Source: CAWCTB01 sp963798275 | GTDB lineage: Bacteria > Acidobacteriota > Terriglobia > Terriglobales > Acidobacteriaceae | Assembly: GCA_963798275.1 (NCBI GenBank) | Contig: CAWCTB010000031.1 | Span: 1 to 64,000, forward strand | Length of the DNA stretch: 64,000 nucleotides | Direction: 5' to 3' | In this document: piece by piece, positions 47,703-57,853 of the stretch | How the letters are laid out: every line of letters begins with the position of its first letter | Position numbering within the stretch: position 1 is the first letter of the stretch | The notes under the pieces: generated by a model | The model's input: only the letters and a program-made list of their open reading frames with translations | What the model was told of the DNA's origin: nothing | Database searches by the model: none | Made by a program: the position numbers and the translations under genes

Positions 47703-48866
47703 TTAAATCTGCACCAACTCGTTCTGTATCCGGCCGGTCACTTCGCCTTGGCCATGATGGATGATCATGTTTACTTCGCTGCGGACGCCGAACTCCGGCA
47801 AGTAAATGCCCGGCTCGATCGAGAAGCAGGTGTTGGGCAGGATCTCGCGATCGTCCTTAGTCTCAAGGTTATCAAGGTTGGCGCCATTGGCGTGGATGTC
47901 GCGGCCGATGGAATGCCCGGTGCGATGGACAAAATACTGCCCGTAGCCTTTGCCCGCGATGAACTCGCGCACCGCCTGATCGACTTCCCAGCCGTGGAGT
48001 TTCTGCCTCGTCTCAAAGGCGCCTTTCACCTTGGCGATGCCTACGTCGCGCGCGCCACGCACAATCTCAAATATCTCGCGCTGCTTGTCGGTAGGGGCTC
48101 CGACCACGCCGGTCCAGGTAATGTCGTAATAGACCGAGTCGGGCTCGTTGCACTTGGCCCAGATGTCGAGCAAAACAAAATCGCCGGGCTTGATGGGTGC
48201 TGACTTTTCAGCCGTCGGTTCGTAGTGCGGGTCGCCGCTGTTCGCGTTCACGCTGACGTTGGGGGGATCGCAGGTATTGAGGTTCTCGCGCTGGAAGGCT
48301 TCCAGGATCCATTGCTGAATTTCGAACTCGTGCGTTCCGCCGTTACGGGCTCGTCGTCCGATCTCCTGAAACGCGCCGGCTGTAATTTTATCCACGGCGT
48401 CCCGGGCCTTGAAGTGCGACGCGATCTGCGCCTCAGTCAGAACAGCCTCGAAGCGTGCCACCAGGTTGGCCGAGCTGACGATCTCCTTGCCAAAGCTGCG
48501 CACCAGCTCCAGCATGCCGCCATCGACCAACGAGATGTACGGGATCTGATTATTTGGGGAGTACTGCATAACGACGGTCTGGAAGGGAGCGACCATCGAT
48601 CGCAGATTCTCCCAGAGCTCCTGCCACGCCGAATACTCAAGCTTCGTGCCGGGCAGCGAGTCGAGGTGATGGCTTTCAATACGGTGCACGAGCTTGACTG
48701 GATCACCCTCCGCCGGGATGAGGTAAAACCAACGGCGGGTGACCATCATCGCTTCCGGCAGCCCAAGCACGCGGTAGGCAATGGGATCGCGATGGTGATG
48801 ATCGTAGAAGAGCCAGGCTTCCTGGCGGCTGTCGCGCAGGGCAGCCTGAATGTCGGTGAGATTCAT
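47703..48866 (-). CDS. M24-family aminopeptidase (Xaa-Pro type)
   Basis: A 387-residue metallopeptidase from ATG 48864-48866 (GAGG upstream); an upstream start adds 20 unconserved residues. The creatinase-like N-terminal domain (1-165) precedes the pita-bread domain. Metal ligands: Asp in DFVLLDIWAKC and in YYDITWTG, His in VHRTGHSIGRDIH, Glu in CFSIEPGIYLPEFGVRSEVN (two Glu). It removes N-terminal residues before proline. Translational overlap with the membrane protein gene downstream. Confidence 0.93.
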   Translation of the reverse strand: MNLTDIQAALRDSRQEAWLFYDHHHRDPIAYRVLGLPEAMMVTRRWFYLIPAEGDPVKLVHRIESHHLDSLPGTKLEYSAWQELWENLRSMVAPFQTVVMQYSPNNQIPYISLVDGGMLELVRSFGKEIVSSANLVARFEAVLTEAQIASHFKARDAVDKITAGAFQEIGRRARNGGTHEFEIQQWILEAFQRENLNTCDPPNVSVNANSGDPHYEPTAEKSAPIKPGDFVLLDIWAKCNEPDSVYYDITWTGVVGAPTDKQREIFEIVRGARDVGIAKVKGAFETRQKLHGWEVDQAVREFIAGKGYGQYFVHRTGHSIGRDIHANGANLDNLETKDDREILPNTCFSIEPGIYLPEFGVRSEVNMIIHHGQGEVTGRIQNELVQI

Positions 48867-48992
48867 GCGTACCTCATTGTAAATGACGGTGGCCGTGCTG
48901 GTGGCACCAACGCCGAGAGGAAACACAATCGGACGTGAGCGGAGTCACTGCCATCCGGCGTCAGAAGTCTTATTAGACATGTAGGACTGTTT

Positions 48993-49610
48993 ATGAGCCG
49001 ACGGACGATTGGCGTAGTATTGGCAATTCTGCTAACCCTGGTGGCACTGGCCGTGTATTCGGGCAACGCGGTCCGCGCAGATTCCGGCGAGCGCTCCCGC
49101 TACCTGCCTGGTGACGAACTGATTCCCGTGTCGATCGGATCAGTGACCCACGCCATCAACATTCGCCGCTCTCCGCAAGCGGTGTGGCCGTGGCTTGCGC
49201 AGATGGGATCGGACCGCGGTGGATGGTACGGGTACGACTTTATTGACAATGGCGGGCGTGCCAGCGCAGAGCGAATCCTGCCGGAGTATCAAAACATTGC
49301 TCTGGGTACTGTGTTCCCGGCACTTCCGGGGGAGACGAACGGGTTCGTAGTGGCCAGGCTTGACCAAGAACGCGACCTGGTCCTCGCGTGGCGCTCGCCC
49401 AGCGGCACCTACTTCACGACCTGGGCATTCGTGCTGGAAGAACCGCAGCCGGGCGTCACCCGCCTCATTGTGCGCGGACGCGTGGGCCCCGATTACCATC
49501 CCTTCGGCCTGCCTACATGGATCGCCAAGCTCCTCGCCCCACCGGCTCATTTCATCATGGAGCGCAAACAGTTGCTTGGTATCAAAAGACGCGTTGAAGG
49601 CGGGCCATAG
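48993..49610 (+). CDS. SRPBCC-superfamily protein with N-terminal membrane anchor
   Basis: A 205-residue protein. One hydrophobic helix (VVLAILLTLVALAVYSG) near the N-terminus, then a Bet v1-like fold: RSPQAVWPWLAQMGSDRGGW, YGYDFIDNGGRASAERILPE, FVVARLDQERDLVLAWRSPS and the final long helix. It may bind a lipid-like ligand. It converges with the alkylation-repair gene; the stops are two bases apart. Confidence 0.8.
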   Translation: MSRRTIGVVLAILLTLVALAVYSGNAVRADSGERSRYLPGDELIPVSIGSVTHAINIRRSPQAVWPWLAQMGSDRGGWYGYDFIDNGGRASAERILPEYQNIALGTVFPALPGETNGFVVARLDQERDLVLAWRSPSGTYFTTWAFVLEEPQPGVTRLIVRGRVGPDYHPFGLPTWIAKLLAPPAHFIMERKQLLGIKRRVEGGP

Positions 49611-49612
49611 GC

Positions 49613-50357
49613 TTACGTCTTGGCACCCTTCGGTCGAGGTCGGCCCAGTACCCGTGCGCGCGTGGCAGCGGGCAGCGTCTCGCACGCGGTTCGCAGTACC
49701 AGCCGTGGCGTACGCTCACGGATTGTCATCAGGTATTCGACCGTCTGGTCCGGATTTGCCTTGGCCGCTTCGCGCAATAGCCAGCCGAGCCCCTTCTGCA
49801 CCATGTCATCGCCGCTCGGCAGCAGCAGTTCGGTGATTTCCTGAATCTGCTCGAAGTTCTTGTGCTGGCGCGTGCTGTGGATGAGGCTCACAGCGGCCGC
49901 CCGCTGATGCCACACGTTCTTCTTCTTCGCCCAGCGCGGAAGGCGCGCCAGATAGAAGTCATCGGATGCAACCATTGGCCCGATGAGGTAATGGACCAGC
50001 GCATCGTGGTCGGCCCAGGTGCTGACGCGACCCAGCCAGCTCTCGAAAAGCTTGAACTCGTTGCGGCCAAACTGCGGGGTGAGGGTTTCCAGCAGCATTA
50101 CCGCAAAACTCTTCTCCTCCAGCACTTCGCCGGCGAACAGTTGATCGGCAACCTGCAACAGGTAGGGCAGCCCATGCTCGGCGAGAATCGCGCGCCGAAA
50201 GCGCACCGCCACCTTACGCAACTCGTCGGTGTACCAGCCGCGCGACTGCACCTCGTGCTTGAAGAAGCGCTGCACCTCGATGGTGTGTGGGCGCCGAGCC
50301 TCCGTTCTTCAGCACGGTGCGAATGTGGGCGGCGATGTAGGCTGGAGATTTCTTCAC
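49613..50357 (-). CDS. DNA alkylation repair protein (AlkD-like), +1 frame change
   Basis: HEAT-like protein that excises alkylated bases. The frame from 50275 down to 49613 carries LLPSGDDMVQKGLGWLLREA, WAKKKNVWHQRAAAVSLIHS and TWADHDALVHYLIGPM, the core of the COG4912 family. The N-terminus starts in another frame at GTG 50357 (VKKSPAYIAAHIRTVLKNGG). Reading GCG CCC A-CAC ACC ATC joins the two as SAPHTIEVQRFF, a +1 step near 50302-50306. No stop is at the junction, so a one-base insertion in CCC or ACACAC is likely. Confidence 0.82.
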
Positions 50358-50372
50358 GGGTAATTCTCGCAA

Positions 50373-51659
50373 TCAGCCAGCCGCTGCTGGCGACTCCTCC
50401 GCAGTCTTTGGTCGCATGAACTTGTCGTAAACCCACAGCGCCAGCGCTGTCAGTACACCGACTGCAGTGATCACCCACCACATCATCTGCGGCCTGTGCT
50501 CCACCTCGCCATAGTGGTGAATCAGGAATCCACCAAACCTTCCGCCGATCAATGAGCCGATCCCCAGCGGCAGAAAGGCGAATCCCATGTAGGTGCCTTG
50601 CTGTCCTGACGGCGCCAGTCGCGAAATATATTCGTAGTAGCGCGGAGACATCGTGATCTCGCCCAGGGCGATTGCGATCAGGGTAAGAACCGCGCCGAGT
50701 CCGCTGGGCACCAAGATGAGAATGATCCAACCCAGGGCGGTGATGAGCGTGCCCACCGTGATGGCTGTAAATGCCGGGACCTTTTGCGTGAGTATGTTGA
50801 TGGCGACCGTCAGCGCAATCACCACCAGCGGACCGGTCACCAGGAGCAGCTCGGTGTCGATGTTGGGATTGATGTAATTGTGAACGTATAGTGGGAAGGT
50901 GATGAACTCCTGCCAGTAGACGATCCAGTAGCCAGTGAAAATCAGCAGGAACAGCATGAACCGGGGATTGGTGACGACCGTTCCAAAGTTGCGGGCGGCT
51001 TGGGCGAGGCTGGCGGTTTCAACTTCCTCCGAACGGCGTGGTTCGCGGAAGAACAGCAGCACGCCGAGGAACATCACGAAGACGCTGAGGGCGGCAACCC
51101 GAAAGACGTTCTCCACGCTCATGGTCCGGTGCACGTAGGACGCCACGTACGGACCGGCAGCTCCGCCGATGTTCACCAGCGTGTAGTAGATGGAGTACCC
51201 GATGGAGCGGACGTTTTCCTTCGACGCGCGCGCGGTCGTGCCGACCACGCTCGGCTTCACCAGCGCCACGCCGAATGCCGGCAGCGCGAGCACCAACACA
51301 ACCAGCACGCCCAACGGCATCGCGTTGCGCACCGGCGCGAGCCAGGGCGCCCCCAGCGATCCCAACAGAAAATACGCGCCGGCGAGAATGAGGTAAGCCA
51401 GCGCCAGCGCGCGGCGGAAACCCATGCGGTCGGCCAGGGTTCCGCCGAACACGGGCAGAAACCACACCAGCCCGCCGAAGAACCCGGTGAGCGTGCCCGC
51501 GCGTTCCGTGGGGAATTGCAGGGTCTCGTGCAGATAACGTACCAAGGACGCAAAGGCAGCGTAATAGGAAAGCCGCTCGAATAATTCGCTGATGTTGGCG
51601 ACCCAGAAAGGACGCTCGAATCCGGTTTGAATCTCGCGCCACCGCTGCGCAAAGCTCAA
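50373..51659 (-). CDS. POT/PTR2-like MFS transporter
   Basis: A 428-residue membrane protein with 12 likely transmembrane helices. The helix 1 motif EL-FERLSYYAAF has the E-x-x-E-R of proton-coupled oligopeptide transporters. GGTLADRMGFRRALA is the MFS loop 2-3 signature. It may import short peptides or related solutes. The four genes from here to the OPT gene run in the same direction; this one ends 15 bases before the alkylation-repair start. Confidence 0.85.
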   Translation of the reverse strand: MSFAQRWREIQTGFERPFWVANISELFERLSYYAAFASLVRYLHETLQFPTERAGTLTGFFGGLVWFLPVFGGTLADRMGFRRALALAYLILAGAYFLLGSLGAPWLAPVRNAMPLGVLVVLVLALPAFGVALVKPSVVGTTARASKENVRSIGYSIYYTLVNIGGAAGPYVASYVHRTMSVENVFRVAALSVFVMFLGVLLFFREPRRSEEVETASLAQAARNFGTVVTNPRFMLFLLIFTGYWIVYWQEFITFPLYVHNYINPNIDTELLLVTGPLVVIALTVAINILTQKVPAFTAITVGTLITALGWIILILVPSGLGAVLTLIAIALGEITMSPRYYEYISRLAPSGQQGTYMGFAFLPLGIGSLIGGRFGGFLIHHYGEVEHRPQMMWWVITAVGVLTALALWVYDKFMRPKTAEESPAAAG

Positions 51660-51669
51660 TGTTTTCTCC

Positions 51670-51975
51670 TCAGGGCAATCGGCCGATCGCCGTCCGCAGC
51701 CTGTCCTCGACCTGCGCGGCAGAGAGCCCGCGCACGCGAATCACTTTGTTTCGGCTGGATTCCCCGGCGGCTATCGTAACCGACGAACGCGCTACATTCA
51801 AAAGTTCTGCAACAAATGCAATACAAGCCTCATTGGCGCGGCCCTCGAGAGGCGGAGCGGTAAGGGCCACCTTCAACGCATCACCAACTTCCCCGGTGAT
51901 GGCGTTCTTCTTTGCGCGCGGCTGTACTTTGACCAGAAACGTAGCCCCCGATGGCGTGTCGCGAACGGGAATCAT
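51670..51975 (-). CDS. DUF167 (YggU) family protein
   Basis: A 101-residue protein from ATG 51973-51975. The family pattern is clear: FLVKVQPRAKKNAITG, LKVALTAPPLEGRANEACIA and AGESSRNKVIRVRG. Function unknown; in many genomes it neighbours yggS and yggT. Its start overlaps the yggS-like stop by 4 bases. Confidence 0.92.
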   Translation of the reverse strand: MIPVRDTPSGATFLVKVQPRAKKNAITGEVGDALKVALTAPPLEGRANEACIAFVAELLNVARSSVTIAAGESSRNKVIRVRGLSAAQVEDRLRTAIGRLP

Positions 51976-52676
51976 GGTTTGGGACGCTCGCCGAAGATCG
52001 CGGTCCCGATGCGCACACAAGTCGAGCCTTCTTCGATGGCCACTTCGAAGTCGTGGGACATGCCCATGGAGAGTTCCAACAGATCGATCGCCGGTAATTG
52101 GCGTGCCGCAAGCCGGTCGCGCAGTTCACGCAAGCGACGAAAGTACGGGCGAGCACCTTCGGGGTCTTCGCTGTACGGCGGAACGGACATCAGTCCGCGA
52201 ATGCGCAGGTGCGGCCATTCTGGCGCCTGCATCAGGATCGACTCGAGTTCCGCGGAATCGGGAGCGAGCCCGCTCTTGGCCTGCTCGCCTCCGACGTTGA
52301 TCTCGAGCAACACATCCAGCCGCTTTCCAATATTCTCGGCTGCCGCGTTCAGGCGTTCTGCCAGCTTCGCCGAGTCGATGGAATCGACAGCCTGAAACAA
52401 CTCCGCCGCCTTCGCCGCCTTGTTCGATTGCAGGTGGCCGATCATGTGGAATGCGACGCCTTCGAGTTGAGACACCTTGTCAAACTTCTGCGCGAACTCC
52501 TGCACCCGGTTCTCACCGAAGAGCCGCTGACCAGCGTTGTAGGCCTCGGTGATCGCATCCGGGCCGAAGGTCTTGGTGACCGCCATGAGAGCAACGTCAG
52601 CCGGATCGCGCCCGGCGCGCTCTGCAGCGCGGGCGATGCGTTCCTGGATGGCGAAGAGATTATCGGCAATACTCAC
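51972..52676 (-). CDS. PLP homeostasis protein (YggS/PROSC)
   Basis: A 234-residue fold-III PLP-binding protein without known catalytic activity that controls PLP and amino-acid pools. The lysine of VALMAVTKTF is the PLP anchor. Also seen: RLFGENRVQEF, FHMIGHLQSNKA, VLLEINVGGEQAKSGLAP, LRIRGLMSVPPYSEDP and SMGMSHDFEVAIEEGSTCVR with IGTAIFG at the end. Full length. Confidence 0.96.
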   Translation of the reverse strand: MSIADNLFAIQERIARAAERAGRDPADVALMAVTKTFGPDAITEAYNAGQRLFGENRVQEFAQKFDKVSQLEGVAFHMIGHLQSNKAAKAAELFQAVDSIDSAKLAERLNAAAENIGKRLDVLLEINVGGEQAKSGLAPDSAELESILMQAPEWPHLRIRGLMSVPPYSEDPEGARPYFRRLRELRDRLAARQLPAIDLLELSMGMSHDFEVAIEEGSTCVRIGTAIFGERPKP

Positions 52677-52800
52677 GGGCCTTCAGTCTAGAACAAAGGC
52701 ACGGATCGTCTCCGTGCCTCGGGTAGCGCTTGCGGGGCCAAAGCTCCATTTTTTCTGGCGGCTGGACGCCGGCCTGAAGGCTTGCTCTACCGAAACTGCC

Positions 52801-54853
52801 TCACATGATCGCTGTAGGCGGCGCCGGTTCGTCCGGACGCCCGGCATTTGCCAGCGGCACGCGTACCATCACGACCGCCAGGATGAGGAGCACGAGGAAG
52901 CCCGACAGCGCGTTGGGATGCTGGAAAATCACTGGCAGCGGCCACTGCTTGTACTTGAAGATGGCGATCACGATGCCCATGAGCGCTTCGCCGGCAATGA
53001 AGCCCGAGGCGGTGAGCACTCCCGCATTTTCGACGCGGGCCTTCTGGGCTTCGTTCAGGTCCTGGCGATCGCGTACTCTTGTCTGTGATCCAGCGAATGA
53101 TGCCGCCGAGGAAGATGGCAAACGTTGTCTCCAGCGGCAGGTACATACCGACGGCGAACAGCATCGGACTCTTCACCTCGATCATGATCAGCGCCAGACC
53201 CATCAGGATGCCGACCACGATCAGCGGCCAGGCCATCTCGCCGCCCACGATGCCCTTTGACAGCATGGCCATCAGTCCTGCTTGTGGAGCCGAGAGCTGA
53301 CGGTCGCCGAAGCCGATACCGCCGCTATTGATGTTCGCCTGATTGAGCAACATCAGCACAGGAGCCAATGCGAAGCTGGCGACGGTGACGCCCATGAAGT
53401 CGCCAATCTGCATCTTGCTCGGCGTGCCGCCGAGAATGTGCCCGACCTTCAGGTCCTGCAACATCTCGCCCGCGACCGCCGACGAAACACAGACTACGGC
53501 GGCAACACCCAGCACAGCTGCCACACCGGGCATCCCAGCGACGCCGATCAGCACCATCAGCAACGCCGCGATAATCAAGGTCGCCAGAGTCAATCCGGAG
53601 ATCGGGTTATTGGACGACCCGATCAAGCCGACAAGGTTTCCGGAGACCGCCGCAAAGAAGAAGCCAATGACGATCATGACGATCGCCGCGAGCACGCCAC
53701 CCTTCACCATGCCGGAGTAATTGGTGTAGAGCACCATCATGGCGATCAGCACGATCGCAAGTCCGGCGAACACGACCTTGGCGTTCAGGTCGCGCTCGGT
53801 GCGCGCCGTGCCAGCGTGGGCAGCGGCTGACTTCTTCAGGTCGGAAACCGCGCGCGCCATGCCGCTGGCGAGACTCTTACGCATGCGGAACAGGGTGTAG
53901 CAGGCGCCCACCAGCATGCCACCCACGGCGATCGGGCGCACGATGAAACTCCACACGTCGCCGGCCTGCCCAGCCCAGAAAGCTTCATTGGGCGTGGTAC
54001 CAGCCGGAACGAACTGGGCAACGAAGGTTGGTCCACCTAAGAACAAGATGAGCGGAACCAGCAGGCCCCAGGCGATCACGCCTCCCGCAAAGTTCAGGGA
54101 CGCCAGGCGCGGGCCGATGATGTATCCCACGCCCAGATAGGCCGGGCTGATAGCGGGCGCGGAGACGATGGTGACTGCTCCGGTGCTCAGTTTCGGCGCG
54201 GTCGCCGAGCGGCCCATGCGCACAAAGCTGGTGCCCAGCTGCCCCACGTTCACGATGAAATCTTTGCTGGCGTTGAACAAACTGAACTGGCCCAGCAGGT
54301 AAATCAGCCCGCCAAAGCCCATATTGCCGAACAGGATCTTCGCCGCGCGGCTGCCCTGCTGCCCGGCGATGTGGATCTGCGAAGCCGCAACCGATTCGGG
54401 GAAGGGAAGCTCCGGGTCTTCGACCATTACCCGTCGCAGCAGGGTTACGAACAGAATGCCGAGAGCGCCGCCAACCAGCATCAGGATCGACGACTTCCAG
54501 TAAGCGTGTTTCAGGTCGAACACCGGCCAGGCGCCCGCAATCACGAATGCCGGGATGGTGAAAATGGCGCCCGCTGCGACCGACTCTCCGATGGAGCCGA
54601 CGGTTCGCGCGATGTTCTCCTCCAGGATCGAGCCTTTCATCAGGCGCAACACGGCCATGCCAATGACGGCGGCGGGGTAGGTGGCGGCAATCGTCATGCC
54701 GGCGCGCAGACCCAGGTAGGCGTTGGCTGCGCCCAGGACTACCGTCATCACCAGTCCCAGGATGACGGCGCGCACCGTAAATTCAGGTAGATCCGTCTGG
54801 TCAGGAACGTAAGAGCGGAACGTCTTGCCGGGCCGCTCGACAGTGGTGCTCAT
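52801..54853 (-). CDS. OPT-family oligopeptide transporter, +1 frame change
   Basis: A membrane protein of about 680 residues with 14-16 helices. Marks: FTVRAVILGLVMTVVLGAAN, AYLGLRAGMTIAATYPAAVI, and FPESVAASQIHIAGQQGSRA. The main frame runs from 54853 to about 53080, ending sensibly at IIRWITDK, then reads nonsense. The +1 frame carries VRDRQDLNEAQKARVENAGV, LTASGFIAGEALMGIVIAIF and the terminal helices to TGA 52801. The join is near 53075-53081. It may be a one-base insertion; the gene is otherwise intact. Confidence 0.87.
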
Positions 54854-54996
54854 AGATGAAGACCTCGCGCGAGACGTAAATTATCGCGACGGCGCAAGTT
54901 AACACGCCAGCAACACTCGGTACAAGTGCAACCTAACGGTCACGATTTCCTTTCGTAAAACGGCTGTAAGCCACAAAGGTATTACCAGCGGCGGCA

Positions 54997-56001
54997 TTGC
55001 GCGCGGGCAGCAAAGCCCATATACTGTGGTGTCTTGGTGCTTTCGGAGCAGCGAAGCGCAAGAGTGGGCTGCGATGTTCCGTCGGCACTGATGACTGGAG
55101 GTTGGTCTTCAGCAGTCGTGAGAGCCTAACGCGAAGACGACGAGTAGAGCGCGCCGAGCAGCGTGCCTTTCTCGTCGCGCCCTTCCGAACGGCCCTTCAC
55201 AGTGTTTTTGCGGTTTTCTTCCCTTCCGATTGCAGGTTCTGTAACACCCCTCTTCTGTCTTTTTCCCGCCTGCCCGTCTGTTCCGAGTGCCTTGACGCCA
55301 TCCAGCCCTTACGGACGCCCCAGTGCGTGCACTGCGGCGAACGGCTGACGCCGGCGCAGTTACTCATCGGCGACGGTCAGTGCCCGGTTTGCCGCGACGA
55401 TCCTCCCGAATTTGAGCGGGCGGTGGCGTTCGGGGAGTACGAGTTCGGCTTACGCGATCTCATCCACCTGCTCAAGTACGACGCGGTTCTGCCGGCGGCG
55501 TCGGCCCTCGGAGTCTACCTCGCAGAGGCGATCGGCGAAGTTCTGCCGTCCTGTAGGGGCGTGCGGCCGCTGGTGGTGCCGGTGCCGTTGCATATCTCAA
55601 AGCGCAGGGCTCGCGGATTCAATCAGGCGAACATGATCGCGCGGCAGGCTGCGAAACGCTTGCCGGGGAATGTCGAGGTTGCGAGCAACGTTCTGGAGCG
55701 TCAGCGCCCGACTCGTTCCCAGGTGGGATTGGATCGCGAAGAGCGCATCGCCAACCTGCGCGGCGCGTTCCGCGTGATTGCTCCCGAGGCGGTCAAGGGC
55801 CGGACGGTCATCGTGGTTGATGACGTCATGACTACGGGCGCCACCGTTTCGGAATGCGCCCGCGTGCTCAAGCAGGCGGGCGCGGAGAGAGTTTTAGCGG
55901 CGACGGTGGCCCGCGCGCTGAAAGTCGCGGTGACGCCGGAGTTTGCCAATCGAGGGGAAGAGGAGGCTAACGAAGCCGTCGAGGTGGCGGTTTCGGTCTG
56001 A
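54997..56001 (+). CDS. ComF-family phosphoribosyltransferase
   Basis: ComF-like protein; the conserved part begins near 55200. It has a zinc-type N-terminus (CRFCNTPLL, CSECLDAI, CVHCGERL, CPVCRDD) and a PRTase domain with the PRPP loop TVIVVDDVMTTGATVSECAR near residues 270-290. FNQANMIARQAAKRL and RPTRSQVGLDREERIANLRG precede it. The start is uncertain: TTG 54997 is the longest, and no convincing ribosome site is seen near the conserved N-terminus. ComF proteins are linked to natural transformation. Confidence 0.88.
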   Translation: MRAGSKAHILWCLGAFGAAKRKSGLRCSVGTDDWRLVFSSRESLTRRRRVERAEQRAFLVAPFRTALHSVFAVFFPSDCRFCNTPLLSFSRLPVCSECLDAIQPLRTPQCVHCGERLTPAQLLIGDGQCPVCRDDPPEFERAVAFGEYEFGLRDLIHLLKYDAVLPAASALGVYLAEAIGEVLPSCRGVRPLVVPVPLHISKRRARGFNQANMIARQAAKRLPGNVEVASNVLERQRPTRSQVGLDREERIANLRGAFRVIAPEAVKGRTVIVVDDVMTTGATVSECARVLKQAGAERVLAATVARALKVAVTPEFANRGEEEANEAVEVAVSV

Positions 56002-56006
56002 AGGGT

Positions 56007-56621
56007 ATGTCCATGTCGGCTCAGAGCACAACGTCGCGCTACGGAAAGTCACTTGCCGGTTATATGCATCATGCCCGCGTCATGCCTGAGGAGCGCGTTC
56101 AGCGCTCTCCCATGCACTCTCCGGTGCTGGTGCTGAACGCGTCCTACGAACCGATCAATGTTTGCGCTGCCCGCCGCGCCATCATCCTGGTGCTGAAGGG
56201 CGTGGCCATGATGGAGGAGGAGAACGGCCATCACATGCACGCCGCGCGCATCACCATCAATGTCCCCTCGGTGATCCGGCTGCTGGAGTATCGCCGCATC
56301 CCGCACCAGACGCGCGCCCTCTCGCGCAAGAACATCCTGCTGCGCGATCGCAACACCTGCCAATACTGCGGCAAGATCCTCGCCGCCGGCGAACTGACGC
56401 TCGACCACGTCATCCCGCGCTCGCGTGGCGGGAACTCGACCTGGGAAAACCTGGTGGCCTGCTGCCACTCCTGCAATCGCAAAAAAGGCAGCCTGCTGCC
56501 GCACGAAGCCAACATGAAGCTGATGCGCGAGCCGCGCGCCTTTAATCTGCACACCAGTCGTCACATCATGCGCATGATGGGCCGCTCCGACTCGAAGTGG
56601 CGAAAGTATCTCTTCTATTGA
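56007..56621 (+). CDS. HNH endonuclease
   Basis: A 204-residue protein with an HNH domain at about 110-170: LRDRNTCQYCGKIL, TLDHVIPRSRGGNSTWENLV and ACCHSCNRKKGSLL. C-x2-C and C-x2-C zinc pairs are present. The N-terminal half (VLVLNASYEPINVCAARRAI) is typical of a widespread chromosomal HNH family rather than of mobile elements. Starts 5 bases after comF, so co-transcribed. Likely nicks or cleaves DNA; target unknown. Confidence 0.92.
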   Translation: MSMSAQSTTSRYGKSLAGYMHHARVMPEERVQRSPMHSPVLVLNASYEPINVCAARRAIILVLKGVAMMEEENGHHMHAARITINVPSVIRLLEYRRIPHQTRALSRKNILLRDRNTCQYCGKILAAGELTLDHVIPRSRGGNSTWENLVACCHSCNRKKGSLLPHEANMKLMREPRAFNLHTSRHIMRMMGRSDSKWRKYLFY

Positions 56622-56672
56622 TCCGGTTGCGGAGCGGCACGCTACCATGACCGGCGAATCCCGCAAAGCGGG

Positions 56673-56710
56673 AAAAAAAGAGCAGGACAGGCGTCCTGCT
56701 CCCTTCTTTT
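56673..56710. terminator. Bidirectional intrinsic terminator
   Basis: GAGCAGGAC (56680-56688), loop AGGC, GTCCTGCTC (56693-56701). The plus strand continues with CCTTCTTTT and the opposite strand with a run of seven T (complement of AAAAAAA at 56673-56679). It lies between the HNH gene and the convergent LolA-like gene and can serve both. Confidence 0.8.
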
Positions 56711-56725
56711 CAGTTCGGACACGAG

Positions 56726-57589
56726 CTAGTTCTTCGGCGTAGTCGCCTGTCCTGCCGGCTGGGTTCCGCCGGGCTGCTGTTCCTTGGTGACTTCCTGGCC
56801 CTGGTAGGTGATCTTCACGTCAGAACCGAACCGCTTGTAGTCGGTGTACTTCACAATCTGCTTGATGTGAATGTCGCCGGTTGAAAAGTGCAAGGTGTCA
56901 TCGACCTTGGTGTACACCGGGAACCAGTACTTGCCGTCGATCTGCTGCCGCCAGGTGGTGAAATTGGGGAACAGGTTCTCCTGCCCGCCTCTCTTCTTGG
57001 TGCCCAGGTCCGGAACGTTCTTGCCGTAGGTCTTCACGATCTGGAAGTCGTGATCGTCGACCCAGATCCTGCCCTGGAAGTAGCGGCGGTTCTTCTCGAT
57101 CTGTTTGGGCGCAACGTCGAAGACATAGGTGCCGATTTCATCGATCCGCTGCTTGCCAACGTAGAGGATGTTGTAGTCCGGGATTTCGTCGCTGGTCAGC
57201 ACGAACGGCATGCGATTGCGGATGTCATCGTAGTCCTCTTTGGTCATCAGGATCCCGACGAGGGTGGATTGCGGCGCAAACACCACGTGCTCCAAACGAT
57301 TGCCTTTGTCATCAAACAGGACATCTTCCACCTCGCGGAACTCGCCGTTGGGCGTGTCGCCATCGAGCGTCTGCACCAGCAGGTCCTGACGGTACGAGTA
57401 GTGCTCCCGCGCCTCCTTGAACTGCTTCTCCTTGGCGGCAAACCTTTGAATGATCTGGTCGACAGTGATGCCCGTCGGTTGCGACGGGTCGAGCGGCCCG
57501 TCCCCGCGCTGGGCAGCCATGGGCATCGCCGAGCAGATGGCCAGCGCCAAAAGTGCCACGAGTCTGGTGGAGAACGGTGAATACTTCAT
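56726..57589 (-). CDS. Exported LolA/outer-membrane-sorting-like protein
   Basis: A 287-residue protein with signal peptide (FSTRLVALLALAICSA, cleavage near MAAQ). Body: VDQIIQRFAAKEKQFKEARE, then a beta-rich segment with RIDEIGTYVFDVAPKQIEKN, YFQGRIWVDDHDFQIVKTYG and FPNFTTWRQQIDGKYWFPVY, like the LolA/LolB/outer-membrane-lipoprotein-sorting fold. The C-terminus is a Gln/Gly/Thr/Pro-rich tail. It is a common acidobacterial protein of unproven role. Confidence 0.78.
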   Translation of the reverse strand: MKYSPFSTRLVALLALAICSAMPMAAQRGDGPLDPSQPTGITVDQIIQRFAAKEKQFKEAREHYSYRQDLLVQTLDGDTPNGEFREVEDVLFDDKGNRLEHVVFAPQSTLVGILMTKEDYDDIRNRMPFVLTSDEIPDYNILYVGKQRIDEIGTYVFDVAPKQIEKNRRYFQGRIWVDDHDFQIVKTYGKNVPDLGTKKRGGQENLFPNFTTWRQQIDGKYWFPVYTKVDDTLHFSTGDIHIKQIVKYTDYKRFGSDVKITYQGQEVTKEQQPGGTQPAGQATTPKN

Positions 57590-57853
57590 CGGTAGGTCCT
57601 GCAGGTATTGTAGTGGATTTCACCCGTACCCATTATTCTTTAGACGCGCAGACAGAGCCAATGGTTACGAACCCACGCGGCGCAGAGGAGTTCCGGGATG
57701 AACGGGGAGCCAGGTGGCCGGTTCGTCACAAACGGCAGAGTTCGCGTTCAGCCGCCTGGTCATTTACACTGGCGAGTTTTTGAGATTGGCCGCTGACCTT
57801 CCATCCAACAGCTCCGGCCGTCCGCAGAATCCGGCATCTTTCGAGGAGGCTTT

